DNA of 64,000 nt from Camellia lanceoleosa (GCA_025200525.1 CM045761.1:103640182-103704181); one strand, 5' to 3'; positions 44,800-57,804 are shown, counted from the first letter of the stretch. The notes: generated by a model from the sequence alone, not told the origin. Made by a program: numbers and translations.

Positions 44800-46426
44800 T
44801 TATAAGAGCGGATGCGAAGCTTAACAATGAATTATTTTTTTTCACGGATAAAGCTTTTGGCGACTAAAGATTTTGGTCGGCGATTCCTTGACTATTGGCG
44901 ACTAAAACATTGGTCAGTGAATGTATGATTTTAAAGAAATATAATTGACTATTGGCGACTAAAATTTTGGTCACTAAAGACTTGCTTTTTGCCGACCAAA
45001 GGTTTTTTAGTCGGCAAAACCCTCCAAAACCTTTCCCGACAGGTTTTTGGCGACAAATGTAGCGACCAAAATTTTTTGTCGTAGAATGGCTTTGGCGACC
45101 AAAAAACAGACAATTGGTGACCAATATTTTAGTAGCTAAAAGTGACTCTTTTTGTAGTGCTTACTTGGAAAATTTTTGTAAAACCTAGAGTTTGGTTTGA
45201 AATCAAAAGAGCGGTTTTCCAAATTAATTCTTTAAAATGTTTGGGGGAGAATGGTTATGGATGATTTGGGTTGAGATGATGAAAATCTTTTCTTAAAATG
45301 GATTTTGTGAGAAAATAGGGTTCTTCCCTAATTTTGAATATTTCGAAATTGTGAAAGAAAATGGGAAATGATGTTGGATATTGTGAAATTAGAACAAGGT
45401 TTATGTTAATGATGATAGTGGAGTTGGATATATATTATCACTCCCATTGTAATTAAAGAAATTGTATATTTTGAATTGAATTTATCTATTGAATAGAAAT
45501 ATCTATTTTGGGCTATCGGTGAAGGATAGTCTTGATTGTTGTAGACATTGCATGAGGATTAAGTTGAACTGAAATTGATTTCTCATCTATTGTGCATTGA
45601 GCATCATTATACATTGAACATTGTAAATGTGTTGGCTTTTGAGAAAAAGAGGTGAATACCGTGGTGAATCTAGTTAGGGGGTGTGATTGTGGTTTTATTA
45701 TGTTGGTCTGTGTGTCCTTGGTGAAAGTCTAGAAACTCGTGTAGTCAAGTGCTGATCCTTCCAGTTAGTACCGGTAAAATGATTTTAGTAGTGCTTGTAG
45801 AGCCTACTAACAGACACATACCTAGAGATTTTCAATGTGTTGTATCCACTGCCTTGTTTTCTGTATAAAAGGATTATTTTCATGAATTGATATATAATCT
45901 AGCATTGCATTGTTTTGAGCTGGAAAGACTAGAAATGTTTGGAAAATGACATGCATTATGCATTCACATTATGATTTTGCTAAGATTCATATACTGTGTT
46001 AAAGTGTTCCTACTAGGATTTGACTTACCCTATGTGGAAAACAACTTTCAGGTGTTGATGATATGCCTCATCCACGAACATAACTTAGGAGGACTCAGAG
46101 CTTAAGGCATCACTTTTTTGTTTATTGATGTAAATATTTTGTTCAAGCCTCGGACTTTACTTGTATTGAGTCAAAACGCATTTTGTTGTAACCAAGCATC
46201 GTCTTGGAAAGTTGTAAGCCATTAGGCATCTCTTTATTCGATTTTAATTTCTTTCTACTCTTCTATCCGTGCCATATGTTATAGATTCAAAATTTAGGAT
46301 TTGTGAATATATATTGCATCCATCTTTTGTAATGATCAACGATACAATGAATAGAGGTTATGAGATTGTTGATCTATGGTAACACTGTTATGTAATGGGT
46401 TAATGTTATTTATTTTGGGGCATTAC

Positions 46427-46747
46427 GAATTTTCTATTTTCAAAACTCAAAACTCAAAACACGACTCCACACTCAAATCGAGATTCAAAAAATAATTTTA
46501 AAAAACAAAATGAAAAAAAAAAATTTTGACCTTTTTTTATTTTTTATTTTAAAATAGAGTTTTGGAAAGAGTTTGGTTTTGAATGTTGAAAAGAATTTTG
46601 AATTGAGTTTTAAGTTGTATGTTTGGTTATGAGTTTTGAAAATAATTTTTGAATTGAGTTTTAAGTTGTATGTTTGGTTATGAGTTTTGAAATTTTTTTT
46701 GATTGGAATAACAATTTGAAAACATAACCAAATGCTAACTTAGGCTC
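46427..46747. repeat. Foldback cluster, middle part
   Basis: Resumes after LTR C with antisense CAAAACTCAAAACTCAAAAC blocks, then sense blocks with the duplicated TTAAGTTGTATGTTTGGTTA. Ends at the hAT target duplication. Confidence 0.75.
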
Positions 46748-49365
46748 CGTTTGGTCAGGGCCTGCCTTGAGAAACCAAAAAAGGGGCCTATATTTATTTT
46801 TTTTTTAAAAAACTAATAAAAAAAAAATCACCCTGTGTAACGCCTCCAAATTAATTAAATTAAAACATTTCTCATAACCTAATTAGTCCGAAAACTTTCT
46901 AACCAAAACAATAACATTAATCTCAAAAGTCCTCCTTTTCCATTGGACAACATATCAAATATTACAATTTTCATATTCCTATCTTATAATAATAACATTT
47001 ACGTAGTTTAAGAAACTAGAGAAGAAAAATAATAATGCCTTAATGGCATACAAACATCAAGGCAAGGCCTTGTTACAACAAAATGGACACGCGGTCCCAA
47101 AACATATATGCTCAAAGCTTCCACATAATACATCCATGAGCCTTCGTGCTCCAACAAACAAAGAAGTCCACATCCTTCTCATAGGGGTGATTACACGTCA
47201 TCAATTCTTGAATTGTTAGATAGAAATGAGCTAGATGCCTAGTAGAAATACTTTTAACAAAGTATCAAATCATTTGAAAATCCGTATGGCATTATCACAA
47301 CCAAAACATTTTCTTATTTAACTCATGTTAGGGGTTTAAGAAACAAAATTTAGATATTATAATTTCCATGAAAATCACATTTCAACACCGGGGAGTAAAT
47401 ACACCATGAAGTCCTTAAAGAGAGTCCCAAATCACATACACAAGCCACTTTCATTTAAAACTACCCCCAGATTTACCTACTATTATACTTCAGGACGTGG
47501 GCATCCAAAAACATGTAATCTAATCCTCACATTTACCGACTATTATACAGCAGGACTAAAATCATCCGTTTTTTCCACTCTTACTGACTACAATACGGTA
47601 GGACCAGTAGACACCTAAAAACAATTTCCTACATTCGTCCGACGATAAGCTCAAGACAAGGCAATTGGGCACCTTGACTCCCTGCGCGGGTGCCAACAAC
47701 ACAACTCTTTTCAAAAACCGACTCCCTACCTCGACTCCCATGCTATTTACCACCTTCTTAAACCACCTTTCCAATATTTCCACAAATTCCAAGAATTTAT
47801 ACATCCATGAGAACAAAGGTAAATATCACCATTCAAATAATTGAACAATTATGGAGACATAATCTTCATATTTCAAAGAAAATTCTAAAAAGCTTTCAAT
47901 TTCAAGAGTCTCGTATCAAAATACATCTCAATCTCACAATTCAATCTTAAATTTAATGAAGTGAAAGTTAATTCCATTTAATTATATCATTATTCAATTT
48001 CAAGAATTACTGTTTTCATCAAAATTGGTGCTTTTGCCCTTCCATTATGTAAAATGCTATTTTTCAACTAAAGTCTTCATAATCCACAAACATTAATATA
48101 AATTTGGAGAAAATATAGGAGGGATTCCATTTATGAAATCAAAACCCATTTTTTTTGTAACTTCAAACATCAACCATAAAACCAATGTCACAATAATACC
48201 AATAGACATCCTCAAAGTAAAAAAATACAAAGTTAAAAGTAATCCTACCTCCAAGATGAAAGTAAAGAAGCTAGATCAAGAAGATCTCTTTGAAAAATCT
48301 ACAATCCAATCAGTTAAAATGTTGTTCTTTAGTTGGTCTTCATCTTTGTTGCAAGATCCATGGTGGATTGTTGGTGAAAAATGGATGAAATCAAGGTTTG
48401 GATTTAACAACCCCGACCATTGATTAGCTTAAAACATATGATTAATAATTCCTAATAAGTAATTAAGATAAAATTCTGAATTAATTGCATGTGTGTTGCA
48501 TTATTTGTGTTTCTATCTGTTTATCATAGAAATATCTATTTGTGTTTCCATTTTGTTCTGCGAATTGAAGGCCTTATTGGCATCCGATCATGAAATTGAC
48601 TTGGTTTACGTGTTAGTTGACATTTTTAGAAAATTAAGATAGGTTAAATTGAAATTTGATTCAGAACAAAATAATTAGAATATTTAATGCCCATTTGATT
48701 TAAATTCCCTAATCAAGCCTATATAAGGCTTATATACCACTTTAGTCATCTCCTCTTCAACATTTGAGCCTACACAAAAATGTAAGAGGGGGAGAATTAG
48801 AGTGAGAGACTTGTCTTGTAGTGAATTGAAGTGTTTGGACTTAGAGACTCAAGAATTAAGCCTCTAGCTCTACTTTGGAAAGCCTAGGTAAAAATTCAAC
48901 CTTTAGATTGTATAATTATGATATCAAGGACATGAACTCTAGAGAATTAGTTGTGTAATGCAATAATTGAGCTAGAATTGATGAATTTAAGCCATACCAT
49001 GCATACATGCACTTTCATCACAATTTTGAGTTTGAGTTTCAAGTAATTCTTTGATGCATGTCCTTAGTTCACTTTGGATTTGGAAAGTCATCAAGTTTCA
49101 TATCATTTTACCTTAATTGATCATGTTTTGAAAGCTTTGAAGTCAAGAATTTCATGCATGTGATGTTTTCAACATTTCAAACTTGATTTTTCACAATTGG
49201 CATGCTTTTGGGCTTTGATTTTGTGAAATGATTTTGAATTCCCAATATCTTCCAAGTTTACACATGTTTTCTTAAGCTTTTTGCCCAAAAGAACATGATT
49301 TATTGGTTTGAATTCGAGTTTTGAAGCTTGGAAGCAAATTTGGAAATTCTAGAATTCTGCTTCTC

Positions 49366-49647
49366 CGCTCGAGCAACAGAACCTACGCTAGAGCGAGCAC
49401 CCTTTGTTTTGCACTTTCGCTCAAGCAACAAAAGTTGGCTTAAGCGTAAATTACATGCTCCTAGAAATTTACAAGTTTTGCAGATCGCTCGAGCGACCAA
49501 GTTGTACTCGAGTGACCATCAAGCATAAAAATCAAGTAACCACTACTTTTGTAGAGTTTACAGACCGTTCAAGTGATAGAAGTTGCGCTCGAGTGACCCC
49601 CCTTATTTTTAACCCTCCGCTCGAGCGAAGGAAGCTACGCTTGAGCG
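49366..49647. repeat. Palindrome cluster D: five 20-bp pairs
   Basis: Ten CTCGAG-like cores in five pairs: 49368/49388, 49420/49439, 49488/49507, 49568/49588, 49620/49640, spacings 20, 19, 19, 20, 20. Most are embedded in CGCTCGAGCGA-type palindromes. Pairs are 52-80 bp apart with unrelated filler. Confidence 0.9.
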
Positions 49648-50050
49648 AGGACCCTGTTTTTAGCAAAATTGACCAAGTGTTGAACAGCATATTTTGGCAT
49701 CTTTATTGTATCATAGGAATTCCTAGGCCATTATTAAGACAAAATAATGAGGATAAGGACTAGAAACACACTAAGAACGAAATGAAATAAGTTAAGTACT
49801 ATCCGAGTGTATGGTTCAATATGTGTATTTGTTATGTTTGTGTAGGTCATGCGCCATAAGCTCTTTGATTTGTCTGGTCTGTCTGTCTGCTTCTGGAGCC
49901 ATCTGTGAGTAATAACTTTGTAAAGGTATGTTCACATTTAAGTATTTTCCTATATGGTATGACAAGAAATGATTTGTTTTTTGAAATGTTATGCTCTATA
50001 TCAATGAATGATTGTCCAATTTCTAACAAGTACTCGTGGCATCCTTAGAA

Positions 50051-50170
50051 CAAGGCCCTTACCCTGGGGTAATAATATCGTCGTCTATGAGCACAAGGCC
50101 CTTACCCAGGGTTAATAATATCGTGGTCTCATAGCCTTCGCTCGGAGGTAACAATACCGTGGCTTAAGTA
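50051..50170. repeat. 43-bp tandem repeat in LTR D
   Basis: Units start CAAGGCCCTTACCC at 50051 and 50094; a partial third (CGGAGGTAACAATACCGTGG) follows near 50151. Each holds a TAATAATATCGT-type word. Confidence 0.85.
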
Positions 50171-50944
50171 TGTTATCTGTTCCCGGTACCGGGGGTTCCT
50201 TTATGGAATTGGTCAAGTATGACCCTTAATGCTCTGCATCTGATCTGTTAGTGCTAATGGGTATACCATGTATGATCCTCCATGAAATTGAATAAGTACA
50301 TGCTTCTGAACTCTGAATAAGAATATGAATCTGTTTCTATTTTCTAAATTTGATATGGGACATCATTCATTAAACCCTTACTCTATTATTATTCACTGGG
50401 CATTCGCTCACTATTTATATTATGTATGTAGGTGAGCAGGCATGTGACCAAGCCTAAGCTGTTGCCTGGAGAGTTTGGGTCAACCAGCCACTGTGCCTCC
50501 TGGGGAGGTTCCCATTTGAAAAAGTCAAGTTTTGTGAATCATTTTAAGAATGTTTTTGTTTTTGTTTTGTTTTGATTAAATGTACACTGGGCTCAGTTCC
50601 TTTTGATGATATCTGTACGATGTTGCATGACTTATGAACTTTTGACGTCATAGATATGTATAAAGTTTTAAATAATCCATCTCATGTATGTCTGTACAAC
50701 TCAATGGACATTGTATTTTGAATATTTGTTTTCGCAGCCCCTCTATTTATATGATTTTTAGGTCAGTGGCCTTCGGTAATCCTAGGATTACTGGTCAGTT
50801 ATGACGCTAAACCTAGAGGGGCAAATTTGGGTCGTGACATTAGAGGTTAAGGGTTTTGGCCATGGAGGAGAAGGAGATAAAAAAGGAAGAAAGAATAAAG
50901 ATTTTGGGCCAAAAAGTGACATTGAAGTGCCTGATATCAACTAG

Positions 50945-51048
50945 ACACTCAAACGGTCAAAGCTTGGCTCGAACGGTGAAAAGAAGCTCCCAGAATAGCT
51001 GAAACTTTCGCAGACCGCTCGAGCGTAACTTCCTGTGCTCGAGCAAAC
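50945..51048. repeat. Palindrome cluster E, left LTR
   Basis: Cores at 50948/50968 and 51018/51038: two pairs, both 20 bp. CCGCTCGAGCGTAAC and GTGCTCGAGCAAAC in the second pair. Confidence 0.88.
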
Positions 51049-51383
51049 ATGTTTATAGCACATATACTCAATTTTCAAACATGCATAACTCTCTTATCTG
51101 AACTCCGTTTTAGGTCGTTCTTGTGTCCAAATCGAAGCCCTAGAAACAAGATTTCCAATGGTTCTAGCCTAACATCCAAATGAAGAGTGGGAAAAGAGAA
51201 AAGTGCAAAAGAGTGAAGACTACTCATGAGACAATTATCCGAATCAATGTTTTTGATCCAATCTTACTTTACCCTTGTGATATCACACCAATCAATACTC
51301 TAACATCAACCAAAGAGGCTCCAAGTACAATAATAATAGTGTCAAAAGCAATCCCATGAATTTAAGAAGTACAAAGTGTTACA

Positions 51384-51397
51384 ATCTTCCCATCTTA
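51384..51397 (-). promoter_or_regulatory. Polypurine tract of element E
   Basis: Minus strand AAGATGGGAAGATT directly before the LTR start TGTAACAC. Confidence 0.8.
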
Positions 51398-54300
51398 GAA
51401 AATTTTGTCCCTGAAATTAGACTATTCAAGATCTAAAGCTTAGACAAATCCAATAAAACAGAGATTGGAACTAACACTCCCACCAACTAATCACAAATGT
51501 CTTCTACTCAACCACAAGCTCCTAGAAGATTCTCTCAATGCAAATGATTTTGCGTGATGAACAAGAAACAAGTCCTGTGAAATGAGATAAGGCAACCCAA
51601 AAGTATAAAGGGTAGAACAATTCCCAATAAAATTACGATCACCATTGTAGAATCTGGTTCAAACTCTAAGGTTAACTCTCATATTTTAAGGTTCCATATT
51701 ACATTTAGACCACCCTAAATGATATGAATAACAACACTCAAGCGGTGTCTTTTTTCTCTAATTTATCCACAAGGATTACCAAGGCTCCCTCAACCCAAAT
51801 AGGCGACTCCTATTACATACGGGGTCCCCATTTAGCTGGATTAAGCAAAAATGGTCACAAATACCTCTAACAAGCCACAAGAACCCATTGATTCCACGAA
51901 ACTACAAGTCAAGGGTAAAGGTATCACTAACATCCCTTACAGTGCTCCTGCCTTAAACAGACTCAACTTTCAGATAATGACTCTTGGTTGTTTAATGACA
52001 TAGAACTTTAGGAAAAATAGTTTTCACATCACATTTACAGCCCAAGAAACAACTACTGGTCGTTCAACAACCAAAATTTTCAAACGATTACCTATACTAC
52101 TAAACAAGTCCTTATTCCCTTTTCATGAGAAGAAAAGATTCTAATAAGAGTTTCATCCACCAATCATGGCCTTTGACAAACACAATCCAATAAAACCAAA
52201 GTACCACGAATTACATTCTTACCACACAGCTAGTATTCCATGCCCATACATTTATTCAATCATGTTTTTGAAATAATAAAGAACCAAAAACACTCGAAAA
52301 TAATATTTCCCGACCTTTGAAATTAAAAGAGATTATTCTCGGTAGAAAACTTTGTATATAAAAAAAATTTATATGTTTTAGACGCGTACAAGTGATTTGT
52401 AAAAGTGAAAAGCTTGAAAAGAAAATTTATTTATTTATCTATTTTCATTGAAGTAGTTAAGGATTATACACATCATAAAATTCCATATGCCCTTTTTACG
52501 ACTATTTCTTCTTTACTCACAGGTTCATCCATAACGATAAATTCTCAATTTCAGCAAAAACAAGGTCATGCTCAATTGGAGAACTCCGTTCTCAACTCTT
52601 TTCTCAAACATATTTCAACTGGTGACTGCCAAACATCATCCAACCAAGGATTCCATCGCCACCACCGCGATGTCACAACCCTATCATAATCATATAGGCA
52701 ACAACAATTCAAAATAATAATAACAAGATGAAAGAAAACCAACGGGTAAGTTTTCCTCATAACCTGGGGAAGTCGCATTCCCCTACAACTACCATTACGA
52801 TTTCCAAACTCGTAAAAATATTCTCTCGCAACTACCCGGTTTTGGGAATCACACGCGACTAACTAGAAACACTTACCAAGCAATTAGTATGATTTGTCGC
52901 TCCCGTGAGTGACACACACACACACACACACACCAAGCAAGTAATTCTCAATCACAAGCCTTATTTCTAGACTTAAGACAAGTTCTGCGATGACTCCTAG
53001 TCAACCTCTCCTAACGCCACAACAATAACTAACACACCACATGAGAAAACCTTCTATACTTGCATCATCCACCTATACTCGCACAACACACTAACATTCC
53101 TTAGAATCAAAAAAATGATACTAACTCTGAAGCTGTAACACAACTCCATACCACACTAAGATTATGATATCAGACAAAATCAACCTAAATTCAATACCTT
53201 CTACAATATGCACTTACTTAAGAACAATTATTTACATCGTTAATAAATAAACTAATATCATATTACGGTCAAATATTTCCAAGTGAAATTCAATATACAT
53301 CTTTCACCAAAATAATACTACGCCTCTATTACTGCATTCCAACAAAATCATATTGCCAGTACTTTAATTCAATCACTACTAAAGTTGCTCCACTCTTGAA
53401 AATAATTTAACTCAAAAGGTTATTCACCACAATTTTTCAAAATGAAAATAAAATATAATTCTCACAACTACTCTAATTACAAAACGACGACACCCACTAC
53501 CATATCAAGCCCACCATAAAAGTCTACACAACTCAAGACACAAGGTCACACCCACAAATGCTCATAGTGGTAGTTAATTTGAAATCTCATGCGAAGTCTC
53601 TAATTAGTTCATTTATACTCAAACTCTAAAGATGCTACCACAAGTTATAATGCCACTTATTCACTCAAAGAGATTTTCTCTATCAACAATGATCATTCCA
53701 AAACAATCTCTAACCACATAACAAAAGTACTTCGTACTAATTTATTTCTTGATGAGGAGTCCGCTGAATAACTTTTATAAGATGATACCATCACAAAATA
53801 CAATGAAATAAAATTGAAGTAAGGAATCATCCTCTATTATGTAAAACTAAATACCCTTTAATTTCACTTAAACTCAGGTGCAGTCAACTTAAACTCAATG
53901 GCAATACTCGAATAATATATCAATCAACAAAACTCTCACCACTCTTATAGTAAAACAAAGGACCAATACAAGGGAAATTACAAATTTCAAATCAAGGATA
54001 CACGACAATTTACGGTCAATGTTCAAGGGATGCAAAATAAATCTCCATTTTGATTTCCTGAACCACATTGTCATTACACACACCAAACTTAACTAAGAAT
54101 ACTGTATATCTCTGGTCTTCACAATATATAACTTTTAGCTAATAGCAACCTTAAAAAAATCAACATTAATTACTCTTGGAGGACCAATAACAAATTTCCA
54201 TGTTCGAATTATAGTCACATCAACTATCCCAAAACAACTAGTCACAATCTTTATTGAATCATAACATTCTCACAATTTCATCTAAAATCAGTTGCTCTAA

Positions 54301-55682
54301 TGACACTAATTTGTTAACACAACCACTTATCATCTTGGTAAGCATCCATCCTCTACACTCAAGTACATCAACAAACAACTCTAAAACATTTGACCCTACA
54401 TATCCTTACCTTCAATAATCATAACACAATTTCATAGGTCACTATTTTCCATCACTAGAAATTTAATCACACAGTGCAACTTAAATCAAATCCATTCTCA
54501 TCCCAAAATTCTTTACTTACTTTGTTCACTTATGATTTACATCAAAATTCTGAACAAAACAAACTCTCCAAGATACACATCTCTAACTACACTGTACAAT
54601 TTCTAACATGCCAAGACCACATTTATTTCCCAAATACGTACCAAAATAATTGGCGTAAAGCCTAGCATTAACCTCACAAGTGGTCAATCAAGAAAGTGAA
54701 TCAACCTGACTATAAGTATCTTCGGCCATTCTAAGAAAATTTACACTTCAAAATATTTCCTTTTACGACATTCTTACAATTTCTTTCATGTTAAGACCAG
54801 GCATATTTCCAAATACACACTAAGATAATTGGCCTAAGACCCACACAATCCTCATAAATAGTCAATTGAACTATTAGAGCAATCCAACCACAATTAATTT
54901 AGTTCATCCCATAGAAATTTAGAACAAGCTTTATTTATTCAGACAATATCACTCTAAGACATTTTGCTTTAAGTCACTCCACTTATCATTGAAACCTTAA
55001 CACTATACTACTGCAACTAGACCAATTTTTAACCTGCTCTACCACCAAAATCCTTTATATAATTCACTTCCACAATTTGATGTAAGACCTCAAAAATGGC
55101 TACTCCTCATAGTGACAAATCATTTACTGTATATCATAGTTTCCACCATTTAAAGGTCACAGTTATACGCACAATTCTACAAAACCATTTAGCTTACGAT
55201 CCAATGTAGATTTTATATCATCTTGACCCATTTGTTAGACCCTAGTAGCCTATTCTACCCCTTTTCCTATGGAGGAACATCCTCAAGGTTGAGACAAAAT
55301 CAACTCATAATTTAATACTCTGCACAAGTTCCCACACGTCTCCCACAAGTTAAACACACGCCTATACATGTATCTACATCACATAAGGCAAACCAAGTAA
55401 GCACGTAGTCACATAGAGCACATACGAGTTACTCTCTGAAGATACCAAAGTCCCATGACGCTCAAGGACCTCCAAGTGGAAAGAGCATTCATCAGGTGCC
55501 TTTCCAAAAGGATTTCAATGAATGCAATAGGCACAAGTTGTATCCAAGAAACTTAACTCCATACCCACATAGCCACATAAATACACAAAGCATGCAAAGC
55601 ACATAAGCACCCTATTTTAGCCTAGTAAACTTATTGTGACAAACGTCACTTCCCACAAGCCCAAAGTATTCAAACCTAGTTA
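51398..55682 (-). other. Internal region of element E, no genes seen
   Basis: 4.3 kb without recognisable retrotransposon protein on either strand. Short frames (52405-52689, 53895-54086, 54474-54665) match nothing known to me. Words near 51395-51420 (minus strand ACAAAATTTTCTAAG) match the end of Gypsy pol/3' leader. A (CA)n run lies at 52912-52933. Confidence 0.7.
52912..52933. repeat. (CA)n microsatellite
   Basis: Eleven AC units, uninterrupted. Confidence 0.93.
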
Positions 55683-55694
55683 GCTTTGATACCA
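55683..55694 (-). promoter_or_regulatory. Primer binding site of element E, tRNA-iMet type
   Basis: Minus strand TGGTATCAAAGC, one base off the canonical TGGTATCAGAGC, three bases from the 5' LTR end. Gives minus orientation. Confidence 0.9.
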
Positions 55695-55697
55695 ATC

Positions 55698-57804
55698 TGT
55701 AACACCCCCAAATTAAGTAAATTAAAACATTTCTCAAAACCCAATTAGTCCGAAATCTTTCCAAACCAAACAATAACATTAATCTCAAAAGTCCTCCTTT
55801 CCATTGGACAACATATCAAATATTATAATTTTCATATTCCTGTCTTAATAATAATAACATTTACATAGTTTAAGAAACTAGGGAAGAAAAATAATAATGC
55901 CTTAATGGCGTACAAACATCAAGGCAAGGCCTTGTTACAACAAAATGGGTACGCGGTCCCAAAACATATATGCTCGAAGCTTCCACATAATACATCTATG
56001 AGCCTTCGTGCTCTAACAAACAAAGAAGTCCACCTCCTTCTCATAGGGGTGATTACACATCATCAATTCTTAAAATTGTTAGATAGGAATGATCTAAATG
56101 CCTAGTAGAAATACTTTTAACAAAGTATCAAATCATTTGAAAGTTCGTAAGGCATTATCACAACCAAAACGGTTTATTATTTAACTCATGTTAGGGGTTT
56201 AAGCAACAAAATTTAGAAATTACAATTTCCATGAAAAGCACATTTCAACACGGGGTGGTAAATACACCATGAAGTCCCTAAAGAGAGTCCCAAATCACAT
56301 ACACAAGCCACTTTCATTTAAAACTACCCCCACATTTACCGACTATTATACGGCAAGATGTGGGCATCCAAAAACATGTAATCCAATCCCCACATTTACC
56401 AACTATTATACGGCAAGACGAAAATCAACATTTTTTCCACTTTTATTGACTACAATACGGTAGGACCAGTGGACACCCAAAAACAATTTCCCACATTTGT
56501 CCGGCAATAAGCTCAAGATAGGGCAATTGGGCACCTTAACTCCCCGCATGGGTACCAACAACACACAACTCTTTTCAAAAACGGACTCCCTACTCGGACT
56601 CCCATGCTATTTACCACTTCCTTAAACCACCTTTCCAAGATTTTTACAAATTCCCAGAATTTATACATCCATGAGAACAAAGATAAATATCACCATTCAA
56701 ATAATTAAACAATTATGGAGACATAATCTTCACATTTCAAAGAAAATTCTAAAAAGCTTTCAATTTCAAGAGTCTCGTATCAAAATACATCTCAATCTCA
56801 CAATTCAATCTTAAATTTAATGAAGTGAAAGTTAATTCCATTTAATTATATCATTATTCAATTTCAAGAATTACCGTTTTCATCAAAATTGATGCTTTTG
56901 CCCTTCCATTATGTAAAATGCTATTTTTCAACTAAAGTCTTCATAATCCACAAACATTAATATAAATTTGGAGAAAATATAGGAGGGATTCCATTTTTGA
57001 AATCAAAACCCAATTTTTTTGTAACCTTAAACATCAACCATAAAACCAATGTCACAATAATACCGATAAACATCCTCAAAGTAAAAAGATACAAAGTTAA
57101 AAGTAATCCTACCTCCAAGATGAAAGTAAATAAGCTAGATCAAGAAGATCTCTTGAAAAATCTACAATCCAATTGGGTAAAATGTTGTTTTTCACTTGGT
57201 CTTCATCTTTATTGCAAGATCCATGGTGGATTTTTGGTGAAAAATTGATGAAATCAAGGTTTGGAGGTCAAGGGTTTCGGCCATGGAGGAGAGGGAGAGA
57301 AGAGAGGAAGAAAGAATAAATATTTTACGCCAAAAAGTGACTTTAAAGTGCCTGATATCGACCAGACGCTCGCGCGGTCAAAGCTTGGCTCGAGCGGTGA
57401 AAAGAAGCTCCCAGAATCTCTAAAATTCGCGTAGACTGGTCAAGCACAACTTCCTACGCTCAAGCGAACTTGTTTCAAGCACAGATACTGAAATTTCAAA
57501 TTGACATAACTCTCTCGTCCAAACTCTGTTTTAGGTCGTTCTTATGTCCAAATCGAAGCCTCGGAAACAAGATTTCCAATGGTTCTAGCCTAACATCCAA
57601 ATTCAAAGTGTGGAAAGAGAAAAGGGTAAAAGAGTGATGACAACTCATGGGACAATTATCTGAATCAATGTTTTCGGTCCAATCTTACTTTACCCTTGTG
57701 ATATTATCCCAATCAATACTCTAACATCAACCAAAGAGGCTCCAAGTACAATAATAATAGTGTCGAAAGCAATCCCATGAGTTTAAGAAGTACAAAGTGT
57801 TACA
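55698..57804 (-). repeat. 5' LTR of element E
   Basis: 2,107 bp, plus-strand ends TGTAACACCCCC and GTGTTACA, followed by the CCCTG duplication. Uninterrupted, so it shows the empty site of solo LTR D. Contains small frames (55905-56105, 56269-56463, 56997-57248), also present in the other LTR and not protein-like. Confidence 0.94.
57366..57469. repeat. Palindrome cluster E, right LTR
   Basis: Cores at 57369/57389 and 57439/57459, both pairs 20 bp. CTCGCG, CTCGAG, GTCAAG and CTCAAG, so the two LTR copies have mutated at different cores while spacing is unchanged. Confidence 0.87.

Larger units (their letters stand above)
43855..45159. mobile_element. Non-autonomous CACTA element
   Basis: 1,305 bp; ends CATTACAAGAAAAAACAC and (reverse complement) CACTACAAAAAGAGTCAC; 3-bp duplication CTT at 43852-43854 and 45160-45162. 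Subterminal regions are packed with GGCGACTAAAA and its inverse TTTTAGTCGCC/TTTAGTAGCC, as expected for TNPA-type binding repeats. No transposase. Contains a 120-bp array and pol III-like boxes. Confidence 0.93.
43150..46426 (+). repeat. Solo Gypsy LTR 'C', split by a CACTA element
   Basis: Starts TATAGCAATTCTGGTTTAGA and ends TTTTGGGGCATTAC, matching both ends of LTR B. Without the CACTA insertion it is about 1.97 kb, the same as B. No internal region or partner LTR is attached, so it is a solo LTR from unequal recombination. No clean target duplication remains. It lies inside the foldback cluster. Confidence 0.9.
48403..50839 (+). repeat. Solo Gypsy LTR 'D' inside LTR of E
   Basis: 2,437 bp; starts TTTAACAACCCCGACC, ends GGGTCGTGACA (family ends TGTAAC..GTTACA, slightly decayed). 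Flanks TTGGA (48398-48402) and TTAGA (50840-50844), 4 of 5. The empty site is visible in the other LTR of E near 57265. TATA-like CTATATAAGG at 48719. Second half is similar to LTR F (GTGAGTAA.AACTTGTAAAG words). No internal part: solo LTR. Confidence 0.9.
46836..51383 (-). repeat. 3' LTR of element E, split by solo LTR D
   Basis: Plus-strand ends TGTAACGCCTCC and GTGTTACA. After removing D (48403-50839) and its 5-bp duplication it is 2,106 bp, against 2,107 bp for the other LTR. High similarity over the full length. Confidence 0.93.
46836..57804 (-). mobile_element. Gypsy-derived non-autonomous LTR element 'E' (LARD-like)
   Basis: Complete element on the minus strand with a perfect duplication CCCTG (46831-46835 and 57805-57809). 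5' LTR 55698-57804, primer site 55683-55694, internal 51384-55697, polypurine tract 51384-51397, 3' LTR 46836-51383 (with solo LTR D inside). The 4.3-kb internal region has no recognisable gag or pol and no open frame above about 95 codons, so it must have moved with another element's proteins. Confidence 0.92.

Noticed and set aside
44737..44830. Functional tRNA gene
   Set aside because: Only A and B boxes fit; acceptor and anticodon stems cannot be formed convincingly.
50040..50170. CRISPR-like array
   Set aside because: Just a 43-bp tandem repeat with no spacers, in plant DNA.
53895..54665. Small frames in the interior of element E as possible genes
   Set aside because: All below 70 codons here, no family resemblance, base composition like the flanks.
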